Source: JAGLON01 sp041394985
Lineage (GTDB): Bacteria; Zixibacteria; MSB-5A5; GN15; JAAZOE01
Assembly: GCA_041394985.1 (NCBI GenBank)
Contig: JAWLBI010000001.1
Location: 2,480,001 to 2,544,000 of the forward strand
Length of the DNA stretch: 64,000 nt
Direction: 5' to 3'
Shown here: piece after piece, positions 54,548 to 63,631 of the stretch
Layout of the letters: every line of letters starts with the position of its first letter
Position numbering within the stretch: the first letter of the stretch is position 1
Notes under the pieces: model-generated
What the model was told of the DNA's origin: nothing
The model's input: the letters and a program-made list of their open reading frames with translations, nothing else
The model's database searches: none
Program-made: the position numbers and the translations under genes

Positions 54548-54924
54548 TACTGCAGACTTCCTTCGGATCGGATGCGAATCGAAAACTCCGAATAATCAAG
54601 AACTCCCTTTAGAATGCGACTATTGATAAATTCTATCAGGGATTTCAAATCAGTATCGCTCAAATGACCCCTGGATTGAATGACGACTCCGAAATTGGCA
54701 TGCAGGACGATTTGTTTAATACAACCACACTCGGGGCGACTGGGCAGTTCTCCGGCCACATGTGACCATCGTTTACCGTGAATTCGCACGAACCACAAAA
54801 CGGCCTCAAAATCACGATTCGCCTGACTCGCCAGCGCCGATAATTGCAGCGGAACGGCCAGTCCTCGGATAGACTGCTCGAGCCTATCCAGCCAGTCATC
54901 AAAATCGAACATCTCGCGCGCCAT
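54547..54924 (-). CDS. Unrecognised 125-residue protein between hydG and hydF
   Basis: I cannot assign this protein to a family. It begins MAREMFDFDDWLDRLEQSIRGL, a helical stretch, followed by FEAVLWFVRIHGKRWSHVAGELP, a beta-rich segment, and a CGC pair (Cys66, Cys68) in RPECGCIKQIVLHAN. The end is LSDTDLKSLIEFINSRILKG. ATG 54912 (MFDFDD) is an alternative start. The gene overlaps hydG by 26 bases and hydF by one. This makes it almost certainly translated as part of the maturation cluster and probably involved in it. It does not look like the small TM1266-type regulator often found near hyd genes. Confidence 0.8.
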   Translation of the reverse strand: MAREMFDFDDWLDRLEQSIRGLAVPLQLSALASQANRDFEAVLWFVRIHGKRWSHVAGELPSRPECGCIKQIVLHANFGVVIQSRGHLSDTDLKSLIEFINSRILKGVLDYSEFSIRIRSEGSLQ

Positions 54925-56371
54925 TTTCGATTTCTTTCAATCGTTTAATCACGATATCGGCCATCGAATGATCCAGATTTTTCAAATGACGTTCGATGAC
55001 CTGTTCACCCACGACTCGTGTGGCAGGTGAGGCAAAATCAATAAGATATTCCTTCATTGTCAGCATCGCATTGGGAATGCAGTACTCATGGACTTTGCCA
55101 TGCTTGGCCAGGTTCATAAAGCATTTCCCGGTCCGGCCACAGCGATATCCTGCGGTACAAAATGAGGTGAGATAGCCCATATTTGCGAGTTCGCGGACAA
55201 TAACCTCGAGGCTTCGTGTATCACGGAGCATGAATTGCTGGCGATTTGTCTGTTGTTCCGAAGTTTGATTTTGATATGCGGCGATACCGATACGGCTGGA
55301 AGCATCCGTTTGTGTACAGCCGATGCTCAAGGCCCCCAGCCGGACGTCTGCGGATTCGCGGGCAGTAATAATCATCCCGGTGTACGGTACCGACAGGCGG
55401 GCAACTGCAATTGCTTTGAACAAGTCGGCGTCCGATACTTTATATGGATTGGGATTATTCGCCAGCGGCGCATTGCTTGCCGGTTCGAGTCGCGGGAATG
55501 AGATCGTGTGCGGTCCGATACCGTCGAATGTCTGCTCAAGATCGATCGTATGGGCGACAAGTCCCATGACATCGAATTTCCAGTCGTATAATCCGAAGAG
55601 CGCTCCGATACCGACATCATCGACCCCGGCATCAAGCGCCCGATGCAGAGCGTACAAACGCCATTGATAATTCGCCTTGATCCCTCCGGGATGAACAAAG
55701 CGATAGGTGTCATGGTGATATGTTTCCTGAAATACCTGAAAAGTCCCGATTCCCACGTCATGTAATCGATGCAAATCAGCAATTGACATCGGCGCGGCAT
55801 TGACATTGACGCGGCGTATTTCGCCATGTCCGATTTTTACGCTGTAAATGAGTTTCAGGCAATTGCAGATATAATCGATATTCGATTTAGGGTGCTCTCC
55901 GAATGCCACTACAAGGCGCTTATGGCCGGTCTTGACGAGCGCTTCCGTTTCTCGCAAGATATTATCGTCGGATAATATCTCGCGCTGTATGTCATTGTTC
56001 TCTTTTCGAAAGCCGCAGTACAGGCAGGAGTTGACGCAATAATTACCACAATACAGGGGCGCGAATGTAACGACTCGCGGACCGTATACCCGATTTTTGA
56101 TATCTCCGGCTGCGTCAAATACCATATTCCACAGTTCGGGATCGGTTATATTAAGAAGCGCCGCTGTCTCGTTGAGCTCAAGTCTTTGCAAGGAGAGCGA
56201 TTTATCGATGATATCGAGTATTTCTAAGCGGTCGGGAGACGAGTTCTTTCGCAGCGTTTCTTCAATCGCACTATCATCGATAAAATCTTTACCATTTCTC
56301 AGATACCGATCGATCTCATATTGCTTTATGACATGACCGGTATATTGATTTTTGTGTTCCAGCGATTCCAT
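54899..56371 (-). CDS. hydG: [FeFe]-hydrogenase H-cluster maturase HydG (radical SAM)
   Basis: HydG cleaves tyrosine and makes the CO and CN ligands as an iron synthon. The radical SAM Cys set is C112-x3-C116-x2-C119 (CVNSCLYCGFRK). FGEHPKSNIDY and FQVFQETYHHDTYRFVHP are typical of HydG. The C-terminal auxiliary-cluster segment, normally CxxCx22C, reads CTAGYRCGRTGKC here, with later Cys431. The second Cys of the usual CxxC is Gly408, and new Cys are at 411 and 417. Overall length (490) and the DFASPATRVVGEQVI ending are normal for HydG. It overlaps the next gene by 26 bases and lies four bases from the histidine kinase gene. Confidence 0.93.
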   Translation of the reverse strand: MESLEHKNQYTGHVIKQYEIDRYLRNGKDFIDDSAIEETLRKNSSPDRLEILDIIDKSLSLQRLELNETAALLNITDPELWNMVFDAAGDIKNRVYGPRVVTFAPLYCGNYCVNSCLYCGFRKENNDIQREILSDDNILRETEALVKTGHKRLVVAFGEHPKSNIDYICNCLKLIYSVKIGHGEIRRVNVNAAPMSIADLHRLHDVGIGTFQVFQETYHHDTYRFVHPGGIKANYQWRLYALHRALDAGVDDVGIGALFGLYDWKFDVMGLVAHTIDLEQTFDGIGPHTISFPRLEPASNAPLANNPNPYKVSDADLFKAIAVARLSVPYTGMIITARESADVRLGALSIGCTQTDASSRIGIAAYQNQTSEQQTNRQQFMLRDTRSLEVIVRELANMGYLTSFCTAGYRCGRTGKCFMNLAKHGKVHEYCIPNAMLTMKEYLIDFASPATRVVGEQVIERHLKNLDHSMADIVIKRLKEIENGARDVRF

Positions 56372-56375
56372 AGTA

Positions 56376-58298
56376 TCAACTCTTGCTTAAAATATGTCCA
56401 ACGGTCCAATTAATCGGAAGATGAATAACAAAGAGGCTGCCTAGTCCCTCTTCGCTTTCCACATGTATTTTCCCACCATGCATTTCTATTATCCGCTTCA
56501 CGATAGTCAAACCGAGTCCTGAACCGACTTCGTCAAGCGCTTTCGCATTCTCCGCACGGTAAAACTCTTTGAATATGTCGTTGCGGGCAGCCTCCGGAAT
56601 TCCTATCCCGTTATCGCCGACATGAATGAGAATACTGCCGTTGGCTTTCAGGAATTCCAGCGTAATTTTACCGCCGCGAGGCGTGTATTTAATCGCATTC
56701 GATATAAGATTTTCGAATACCTGGCGTATGGCATCCGGATCGCCTTTAATGATCGGCAAGTCATCGGCGACCGTCACTTTCATCGTGAGCCCCTTGGCCG
56801 CGATACTGTCTTTGAATGTTCGCTCGACGCGAATCGACATATCTGCGAAATCAATGTCGCGGTTCATCTTGCTTTCATCCGGTTCGTCTTTCTCGGAGAG
56901 CGCCAGTAGCTCATTGATAGTCGTGAGCATAGCATTTGAGCGGCGGTATATTCTCTGAAGATAATCGTCTTGTTCGCCGGCAAGATTGCCGAGGTATCCT
57001 TTGCGCAGCACATCGATCATGCTGATAATCGCCGCCAGCGGCGCGCGCAGATTATGAGCGGCCCGCATCATAAACCACGCGCGCTTTTTATCGAAGTCCC
57101 GGATGGCCTGATAGGAGCGAGTATTCTCTATGGCAATGGCAGTGAGGTCGGCCGCCAGATGAACGAACTCGATATCCTCCTTACCGAACCTGTCGGGTTG
57201 GAAACAATATGCGCTGAGTATACCGATGACCTGGTCATCGGCAATGAGCGGCACGAACAGCACCGAGCGAATATTCAGCGACCGCATGGACTCGTAATAT
57301 TCGAATTGTCGCGAGTGAGTCAGCTCTCCGATAAAGTCTTCCCGACCATAGATGACACTCTGACAGACAGAACTGTTGGACATGTCGATATCTTTTTGCT
57401 CAAGTATATTCTTGACCACTCCGTGGGCTGATGCGACATGGAGGTAGTTATTGTCGGTTTTCAACAGTTTGATTGAAATGCCGGATACACCTATGATCCT
57501 GCCGAGTTCGGCAGAAACAATATTCAGTACCTTATTCATATCCCGAACCGTACCGATTGCTTCGGTCATGGCGAAAAGCGAATTGAGCTTCTCGTTTAAG
57601 CGATTAATTGTCCGGGACATCAAAACCAGATTGCTGATACGCCTGCGGAGCATGACGACGATCATAGTCGTAGAAATGGATGATATGATAACGGACGCGC
57701 TGAAAAACGATAAGATGATAACAATATGACTCAAATGATGCTGCGTCATAATAGGCTGTTCACTGACTATTATCGGGTACGATTTCAAATAGCCGTAATA
57801 TTCACCCAATGCGATAACCGTCACGCCGATGATAACCAGAGCCGCGAATTCATAACTCGATTTCGAACGAAGCAAAATCGAAGCGAATATGATGTGGAAG
57901 ATAAAAAAGAAGATAAACGGGCTCGATATGCCACCGGTATAGTGCACCAGCATGAACATTGAAATATAGTCGAATCCGACCTGCCAGCGAGTGAAATAGC
58001 GCAGGCGCTCGCGCTGTGAGATGTCTACCGTTTCCGGCAGGCGCTTGCGCCACAGAAAGAACACGGAATTGTAAGCCAGAATGAAGGCCGCGATTAGAAA
58101 GAGGATAGGAGCGGATTCCAGCCGGATACCGAGTGCACCGGCCAGAATCGTACCGCCTGTGATACCGAACGGAACAAACCAGCGCAGCTTGATAAACCAG
58201 ACCGACCGATCCTTCAACTCCCCTAAAATGACCCGTCTGCCCCGCCGTAAGTCATCCGGCAGATCGAACAGGCCTTTATCCGTGCCTTCGGACGTCAT
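56376..58298 (-). CDS. Sensor histidine kinase, membrane-bound with GAF domain
   Basis: The 640-residue kinase has about six N-terminal membrane helices (35-215). A GAF-like domain (about 240-400) includes NSSVCQSVIYGRED and SVLFVPLIADDQVIGILSAYC. The dimerisation region has the phospho-acceptor His in RAAHNLRAPLAA (near 415), a variant of the usual SHELRTP box. The ATPase domain has NLISNAIKYTPRGG (N box), DNGIGIPEAARNDIF (G1) and GSGLGLTIVKRI (G2). It sits inside the hydrogenase operon, 22 bases from the receiver gene upstream and four from hydG downstream. The signal is unknown. Confidence 0.93.
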   Translation of the reverse strand: MTSEGTDKGLFDLPDDLRRGRRVILGELKDRSVWFIKLRWFVPFGITGGTILAGALGIRLESAPILFLIAAFILAYNSVFFLWRKRLPETVDISQRERLRYFTRWQVGFDYISMFMLVHYTGGISSPFIFFFIFHIIFASILLRSKSSYEFAALVIIGVTVIALGEYYGYLKSYPIIVSEQPIMTQHHLSHIVIILSFFSASVIISSISTTMIVVMLRRRISNLVLMSRTINRLNEKLNSLFAMTEAIGTVRDMNKVLNIVSAELGRIIGVSGISIKLLKTDNNYLHVASAHGVVKNILEQKDIDMSNSSVCQSVIYGREDFIGELTHSRQFEYYESMRSLNIRSVLFVPLIADDQVIGILSAYCFQPDRFGKEDIEFVHLAADLTAIAIENTRSYQAIRDFDKKRAWFMMRAAHNLRAPLAAIISMIDVLRKGYLGNLAGEQDDYLQRIYRRSNAMLTTINELLALSEKDEPDESKMNRDIDFADMSIRVERTFKDSIAAKGLTMKVTVADDLPIIKGDPDAIRQVFENLISNAIKYTPRGGKITLEFLKANGSILIHVGDNGIGIPEAARNDIFKEFYRAENAKALDEVGSGLGLTIVKRIIEMHGGKIHVESEEGLGSLFVIHLPINWTVGHILSKS

Positions 58299-58320
58299 CG
58301 CGCACTCCTCGGCTAATTTT

Positions 58321-58722
58321 TCAGGCCGCCAGGATATCGTGAATCTTGTTAATCAACTTCTCCGGATTGACCGGTTTCTCGAACAACCATTTTGCCGGCC
58401 AGCTTTGACCGAGAACATGCTGAAACTGCTCGGGTCCGTCTTCCCTGACCTTCTCCAAAAAACTGGTGAGCAATATGATCGGGAGATTTTCCAAACCGGC
58501 CGTGTGTTTTAACTCATACGCAAGGTCAACGCCTTCCGTATCCGTCGTCATCATGATATCGAGAATGACCAGATCCGGAACTTTATGGTGAATTTCCGTC
58601 AATGCGACTTCACCGCGTGGAGCGCTGCGAACGGAAAATCCGCTGTTTTCGAGAATGAGCCGCAGGGAATCTCGCATGTCGTTATCATCATCGACTATCA
58701 GAATGTCATATGTTTTATCCAT
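58321..58722 (-). CDS. Single-domain response regulator (receiver)
   Basis: The 133-residue protein is only a receiver: IVDDDNDMRD (acidic pocket), LVILDIMM with phospho-acceptor Asp55, LLTS (Thr86) and FEKP (Lys116). A longer loop (about 88-112, EKVREDGPEQFQHVLGQSW) lies between the Thr and the Lys. There is no DNA-binding output domain, so it must act by protein contact, or as a phosphate relay. The partner is presumably the kinase 22 bases downstream. Confidence 0.93.
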   Translation of the reverse strand: MDKTYDILIVDDDNDMRDSLRLILENSGFSVRSAPRGEVALTEIHHKVPDLVILDIMMTTDTEGVDLAYELKHTAGLENLPIILLTSFLEKVREDGPEQFQHVLGQSWPAKWLFEKPVNPEKLINKIHDILAA

Positions 58723-58749
58723 AATCGTACTCCTTATCGGCCACCGCCG

Positions 58750-60477
58750 TTACAATCCCCTCGCGACATAGTGTGTATGCAAGTACTTATGAGATAGCTC
58801 ACCCAGCGGTTCCTTCAGGAATTCCTGATACAATGTCTTAATAGCCGGGTTTTCATGCGATTTTCTTATTTTCTGAACGGCCGCATCATCCGTATAGAGC
58901 GCCGCGGCTCGAGCCAGGCGCTTCGCGTTCGTAATGGGCAGCGGTTGACCGCCGCCTCCGACGCATCCGCCCGGGCACGTCATTATTTCAATGAAGTGAA
59001 AATTGGCCGTTCCGTCGACTATTTTATCGAGGAGTTTTTTGGCATTCCCCAAACCGTGTGCTACGGCCGTGCGGACCGTACCGAGATTGCCGACAGTCAG
59101 TTCCGCCTCCTTAACGCCCTCCAGCCCGCGCACCGCGGTTAGATTGAGATTCGGCATGGTCTGTCCGGTTACGACTTCATAGACAGTTCTCACAGCCGCT
59201 TCCATGACGCCGCCGGTCGCACCAAATATTGTGGCTGCACCGGTATACTGCCCCATCGGGGCATCGTAATCACTGTCTTCAAGATGTGCGAAATCGATCC
59301 CGGCCATTTTTATCATCCGGGCCAACTCTCGAGTCGTCAGTACGGCATCGACATCGCGATAACCCGACGAATTCATTTCCGGTCGCGAAGCTTCGTATTT
59401 TTTTGCCGTGCAGGGCATAATAGAAACCACATACATTGATGCCGGATCTATCCCGGCCCAGCGTGCATAATATGTTTTCGCGATGGCCCCGAACATTTGC
59501 TGCGGTGACTTACAGGTACTCACATGTGACAACAATTCCGGGTAAAAATGCTCGATGTATTTTATCCAGCCCGGACTACAGGATGTTATCATGGGCAGCG
59601 TACCGCCTGTTTTCACGCGATGCAGCAGCTCGTTGCCTTCTTCAATAATAGTGAGATCGGCGGCGAAATTTGTATCGAACACGCGGTCGAACCCGAGCAG
59701 CCGCAATGCTGTAATCATTTTGCCGGTTACCAATGAACCGGGCGGCATGTCGAATTCCTCGCCCAGGGAGGCCCGGATGGCCGGCGCTTCCTGGACGATT
59801 ACGTGCAGGTTCGGATTATCGAGCGCCTCGAACACTTTCTGCGTGTCGTCCTTTTCAACAATCGCCCCGGTCGGACAAACCGTTGCGCATTGACCGCAGA
59901 AGGTGCAGGCGGAATCGATGAGATCCGCCGCCATGGCCGGAACGACTCGCGATTCGAAACCGCGATTGGCGGGCGCCAGTAATTCGACGCATTGAATATC
60001 GGCGCAAACCTTGACACAGCGCAGGCAATTGATACACTTGGCAGGGTCACGGACAAGCGCCGGCGAAGAGACGTCATGTTTAAGGGAGGTAAATTGTGTT
60101 TGGGGAACACGGATAGCATGAATGCCGATCTGCTTCGCCAGCGCCTGGAGTTCACATTGTCCGTTTTTCTGACAAAGGGTGCAATCCTGCGGATGATCAG
60201 ATAACAGGAATTCGACTATTCCCCGGCGCGCCTTCCTGACGCGCGGTGAATTTGTCATCACTTTCATTCCCTCGGCAACGGGATATACGCAGGAAGCCAC
60301 CAGATTTCTGCTTCTTAATACTTCCACGACGCAAATCCGGCAGGCTCCCGGGTGATGATCGATTTCATCCATCGCACAGAGGCTGGGAATATTGATTCCG
60401 ATAGTCTTGGCCGCGTCCATAATCGTCGTGCCCTCGGCGACACGGACCGTTTTATTATCAATAGTGAGGGTCACCAT
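58750..60477 (-). CDS. hydA: [FeFe]-hydrogenase catalytic subunit HydA
   Basis: HydA (575 residues) reversibly interconverts H2 and protons. The N-terminal [2Fe-2S] domain has CAMDEIDHHPGACRICVVEV. A His-Cys3 [4Fe-4S] follows (DHPQDCTLCQKNGQCEL), then two further [4Fe-4S] clusters (CINCLRCVKVC, CTFCGQCATVCPTGA). The H-cluster motifs are ITSC300SPGW, MPCTAKKYEASRPEM (near 350) and MTCPGGCVGGGG (near 500). In motif 1 the second Cys of the usual TSCCP is Ser. The layout is that of the M3-type subunit of multimeric NAD-linked hydrogenases. It starts 11 bases after the hydB fusion stop. Confidence 0.95.
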   Translation of the reverse strand: MVTLTIDNKTVRVAEGTTIMDAAKTIGINIPSLCAMDEIDHHPGACRICVVEVLRSRNLVASCVYPVAEGMKVMTNSPRVRKARRGIVEFLLSDHPQDCTLCQKNGQCELQALAKQIGIHAIRVPQTQFTSLKHDVSSPALVRDPAKCINCLRCVKVCADIQCVELLAPANRGFESRVVPAMAADLIDSACTFCGQCATVCPTGAIVEKDDTQKVFEALDNPNLHVIVQEAPAIRASLGEEFDMPPGSLVTGKMITALRLLGFDRVFDTNFAADLTIIEEGNELLHRVKTGGTLPMITSCSPGWIKYIEHFYPELLSHVSTCKSPQQMFGAIAKTYYARWAGIDPASMYVVSIMPCTAKKYEASRPEMNSSGYRDVDAVLTTRELARMIKMAGIDFAHLEDSDYDAPMGQYTGAATIFGATGGVMEAAVRTVYEVVTGQTMPNLNLTAVRGLEGVKEAELTVGNLGTVRTAVAHGLGNAKKLLDKIVDGTANFHFIEIMTCPGGCVGGGGQPLPITNAKRLARAAALYTDDAAVQKIRKSHENPAIKTLYQEFLKEPLGELSHKYLHTHYVARGL

Positions 60478-60488
60478 GTGAGTATCCT

Positions 60489-63400
60489 TTACTTATTCGA
60501 CTTTTCCAGTTTATCGACGTCGCATCGGAGACATCGTCCGGCTTCTCGCAATGCCGCCTTTTGCGTGTATCCCAGTTCGACCTCATGATATGAATTGCGC
60601 CGTTCCGAAATCGACAATTCCGGCATTTCCTCGCGCGTGATCTGATCGGCTTTTTCATCCAGTTCGACGGGAATGTAAATTTCTTCCTCGACAGGGGCCT
60701 GCCAGTCAGGTTCATTGTTGTCGGCCCGTATTTTGTTGTCAATCGCGATTGCGGCGTCACGCCCGGCGCGGACGGCTCCAATAACCATCCCCGGACCGCT
60801 GACAACGTCTCCCCCGGCCCAGATTCGCCCATGGCATGTCTTCATATGTCGGTCAACCGGAACCCAGTCTTTTTTGACTCCGATCATATCCATCCATGCC
60901 GGATCGTCGTACACAGCCTTCTGGCCGATGGCGGCGATGACCGTATCGGTAGCGACAGTGAATGTCTCGTCGTCAATCGGCACCGGTTTCTTGCGGCCGC
61001 TGGAATCGAACGACCCCAGTTTCATCCGCTGGAGCTCCAATCCGACGACATGATGGTTTTTTGCTATGATTTTCGAAGGCGCGACCAGGAATTCGAACCG
61101 GACGCCTTCCTCCTCGGCCTCATTGACCTCTTCTTTCAACGCCGGTAAATCCTGGCGTTCGCGTCGATAATAGACCGTTACTGTTTCCGCCCCCATACGC
61201 ATGGCGGATCGAGCCGAATCGATTGCGGAATTACCACCACCGATGACCGAGACATGTTTCCCGAGTTTGGTTTTCTTACCGGAATTAATCTGTCGCAGCA
61301 ATTCGACGGCGCCATAAACACCGCGACTGCTTTCGCCTCGAATATCGAGTTTCGCGCTTTGCTGAGCGCCGATGGCGAAATAGAGATAATCATAAGTATC
61401 CAGTAATTCATTAATCGTAATATCGCGCCCGATTTTTGTACGAGTCTTGATTTCGACACCGGCCTTTCTGATATCATCGATCTCGCCTTTCAGAATTCGA
61501 TGCGGCAGACGATAGTCCGGAATTCCATATCGCATCATACCGCCCGGTTCAGGCATCTCCTCATACACGGTGACGGCATATCCTCGCTTACGTAACTCAA
61601 GCGCCGCGGCCAGGCCCGATGCCCCGGCCCCGACCACGCCGATTTTCTCCTTCCGTGTTATCGGGACGGCGTGAACTGCAGGACGAACCGCATTATCGGT
61701 AATAAACCGCTTGAGATTTTTAATGGCGACAGCCTGATCCATTTGCGCTCTGCGACACTTCGTCTCACACACATGATCGCAAACTCGACCACAAATCGAT
61801 GGGAAAGGATTCGTCCGCAGGAGAACCTTATAGGCATCTTCCAGTCGATGTGCCTTGACCAGCGCGATATATGACGGGATATCCATTCCGACCGGGCAGG
61901 CATGTTGGCAGGTACTCACGAACATGTCCCGACACACTGCGGCGGTGCATGTTTTCCGATATATGTGATCTTCATATTCTTTTCTGAAATACCTGAGGGT
62001 GCTCAAAACCGGATTCGGAGCCGTCTGACCCAGCCCGCAGAGGGCGGAATCGCCGATTGTTTTGGCCAAATCCTCAAGCAGTTCGATATCACCATCCTGC
62101 CCTTCTCCCCGGCAGATGCGCTGGAGGATTTCCAGCATACGCCTGGTTCCGATGCGGCAAGGCGTGCATTTGCCGCACGACTCATCCTGACAGAATTCCA
62201 TGAAATAACGGGCAATGTCGACCATGCAGGTGTGTTCGTCCATGACGACCATACCGCCCGATCCCATAATGGCACCGGCCTTAATAATGGCATCATAATC
62301 GATCAGCGTATTCAGATGTTCGGCGGGCAGGCACCCACCCGATGGACCACCGAGCTGAACGGCTTTAAATCGATTTCCGTCGGGGATACCGCCTCCGATA
62401 TCGAAGATGACCTTGCCGATAGGCGTGCCCATCGGCACCTCGACCAGGCCGAAGTTCTTGATGTCGCCGGACAAGGCAAAGACCTTCGTACCCTTGGCCG
62501 AATCGGTGCCGATTTTAGCATACTCGTCACCGCCGTTCAGGACGATGTTGGGGATATTCGAGTACGTTTCGACATTGTTGAGAACTGTCGGTTTTCCCCA
62601 TAAACCGGACACCGCCGGAAATGGCGGGCGCGGGCGCGGTGTGCCGCGTTTTCCTTCAATCGATTGCATGAGTGCGGTTTCCTCTCCGCATACAAACGCG
62701 CCTGCACCCTTATAAATTTCTAAGTGAAAATCGAAATATGTATTGAAGATATTTTTACCGAGAAAACCGTAGGCCTCCGCCTGATCGATAGCCTTTTGCA
62801 GACGTTTCAGCGCAAGAGGATACTCGGCACGACAGTAAACATATCCCTGTTTCGCACCGATCGCCCTGGCGGCGATTATCATCCCTTCGATGACCGAGTG
62901 CGGATCGGATTCGAGTATGCTCCGGTCCATAAAGGCGCCGGGATCTCCTTCATCGGCATTGCAGAGAACATATTTCTCATCACTCTTCGATGCCGCACAA
63001 AATTCCCATTTCAGACCGGTCGGAAATCCGCCGCCGCCTCTTCCTCGAAGTCCCGAGGCCTTCACTTCGCCGATTATTTCGGCAGTGGATTTATCGGCCA
63101 AGGCCATGTAGGCGGCCCGGTATCCGTCCCGATAAATATAATCCTCGATATTCTCGGGATTCATATAGCCGCTGTTTTTCAGGACAATGAGCTTTTGACT
63201 CGACAGGAACGGGACATCCTTAACATATCTGTAGAGTGTGCCGGTCGACTCATCACGATGCATGAATTTCTCGACCGGTGTATCATTCATGAAATGCGAT
63301 TTAACGATTTCTTTGATATCTTCTCTTGTCAGCTTTTGATAAAATATTCCCTCAGGATTGACAATCATCACCGGGCCTACTGCGCAGAATCCCATACAAC

Positions 63401-63611
63401 CGCATTCGGAGACCGACACCTTATCTTCGAGGTGATAGAGTTTGATATATTCTTCGATGATATTTTTTAAGGCCAGACTATCTGCGGCCTGACACGGCGT
63501 TCCGCTGCAGACCATTGCCTGATAGGTGAATGTATCTCTCAGTTCGCCGATACGCCTTTTTATCGAATCCAATTTATCGACCGTATTCACTAAATCATGC
63601 GTCAGAGGCAT
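60489..63611 (-). CDS. HydB/NuoF-like diaphorase fused to a GltD-like flavoprotein
   Basis: This 1040-residue fusion is the electron-entry subunit. Residues 1-80 form a thioredoxin-like [2Fe-2S] domain (C35, C40, C72, C76). The NuoF part has GRGGGGFPTGLKW near 195, NADEGDPGAFMDR, and the cluster motif CGKCTPCRIGTRR near 477, giving FMN, NADH and [4Fe-4S] sites. From about 555 a GltD-like unit follows. A Cys-rich domain (CQHACPVGMD, ICGRVCDHVCETKC) precedes FAD-binding VVGAGASGLAAALE and a second dinucleotide site SVIGGGNSAIDSARSAM. The usual C-terminal 2x[4Fe-4S] domain of HydB is absent. It may use NADPH in addition to NADH. Confidence 0.93.
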   Translation of the reverse strand: MPLTHDLVNTVDKLDSIKRRIGELRDTFTYQAMVCSGTPCQAADSLALKNIIEEYIKLYHLEDKVSVSECGCMGFCAVGPVMIVNPEGIFYQKLTREDIKEIVKSHFMNDTPVEKFMHRDESTGTLYRYVKDVPFLSSQKLIVLKNSGYMNPENIEDYIYRDGYRAAYMALADKSTAEIIGEVKASGLRGRGGGGFPTGLKWEFCAASKSDEKYVLCNADEGDPGAFMDRSILESDPHSVIEGMIIAARAIGAKQGYVYCRAEYPLALKRLQKAIDQAEAYGFLGKNIFNTYFDFHLEIYKGAGAFVCGEETALMQSIEGKRGTPRPRPPFPAVSGLWGKPTVLNNVETYSNIPNIVLNGGDEYAKIGTDSAKGTKVFALSGDIKNFGLVEVPMGTPIGKVIFDIGGGIPDGNRFKAVQLGGPSGGCLPAEHLNTLIDYDAIIKAGAIMGSGGMVVMDEHTCMVDIARYFMEFCQDESCGKCTPCRIGTRRMLEILQRICRGEGQDGDIELLEDLAKTIGDSALCGLGQTAPNPVLSTLRYFRKEYEDHIYRKTCTAAVCRDMFVSTCQHACPVGMDIPSYIALVKAHRLEDAYKVLLRTNPFPSICGRVCDHVCETKCRRAQMDQAVAIKNLKRFITDNAVRPAVHAVPITRKEKIGVVGAGASGLAAALELRKRGYAVTVYEEMPEPGGMMRYGIPDYRLPHRILKGEIDDIRKAGVEIKTRTKIGRDITINELLDTYDYLYFAIGAQQSAKLDIRGESSRGVYGAVELLRQINSGKKTKLGKHVSVIGGGNSAIDSARSAMRMGAETVTVYYRRERQDLPALKEEVNEAEEEGVRFEFLVAPSKIIAKNHHVVGLELQRMKLGSFDSSGRKKPVPIDDETFTVATDTVIAAIGQKAVYDDPAWMDMIGVKKDWVPVDRHMKTCHGRIWAGGDVVSGPGMVIGAVRAGRDAAIAIDNKIRADNNEPDWQAPVEEEIYIPVELDEKADQITREEMPELSISERRNSYHEVELGYTQKAALREAGRCLRCDVDKLEKSNK

Positions 63612-63631
63612 ACTGTACTCCCCGGCTTGTG

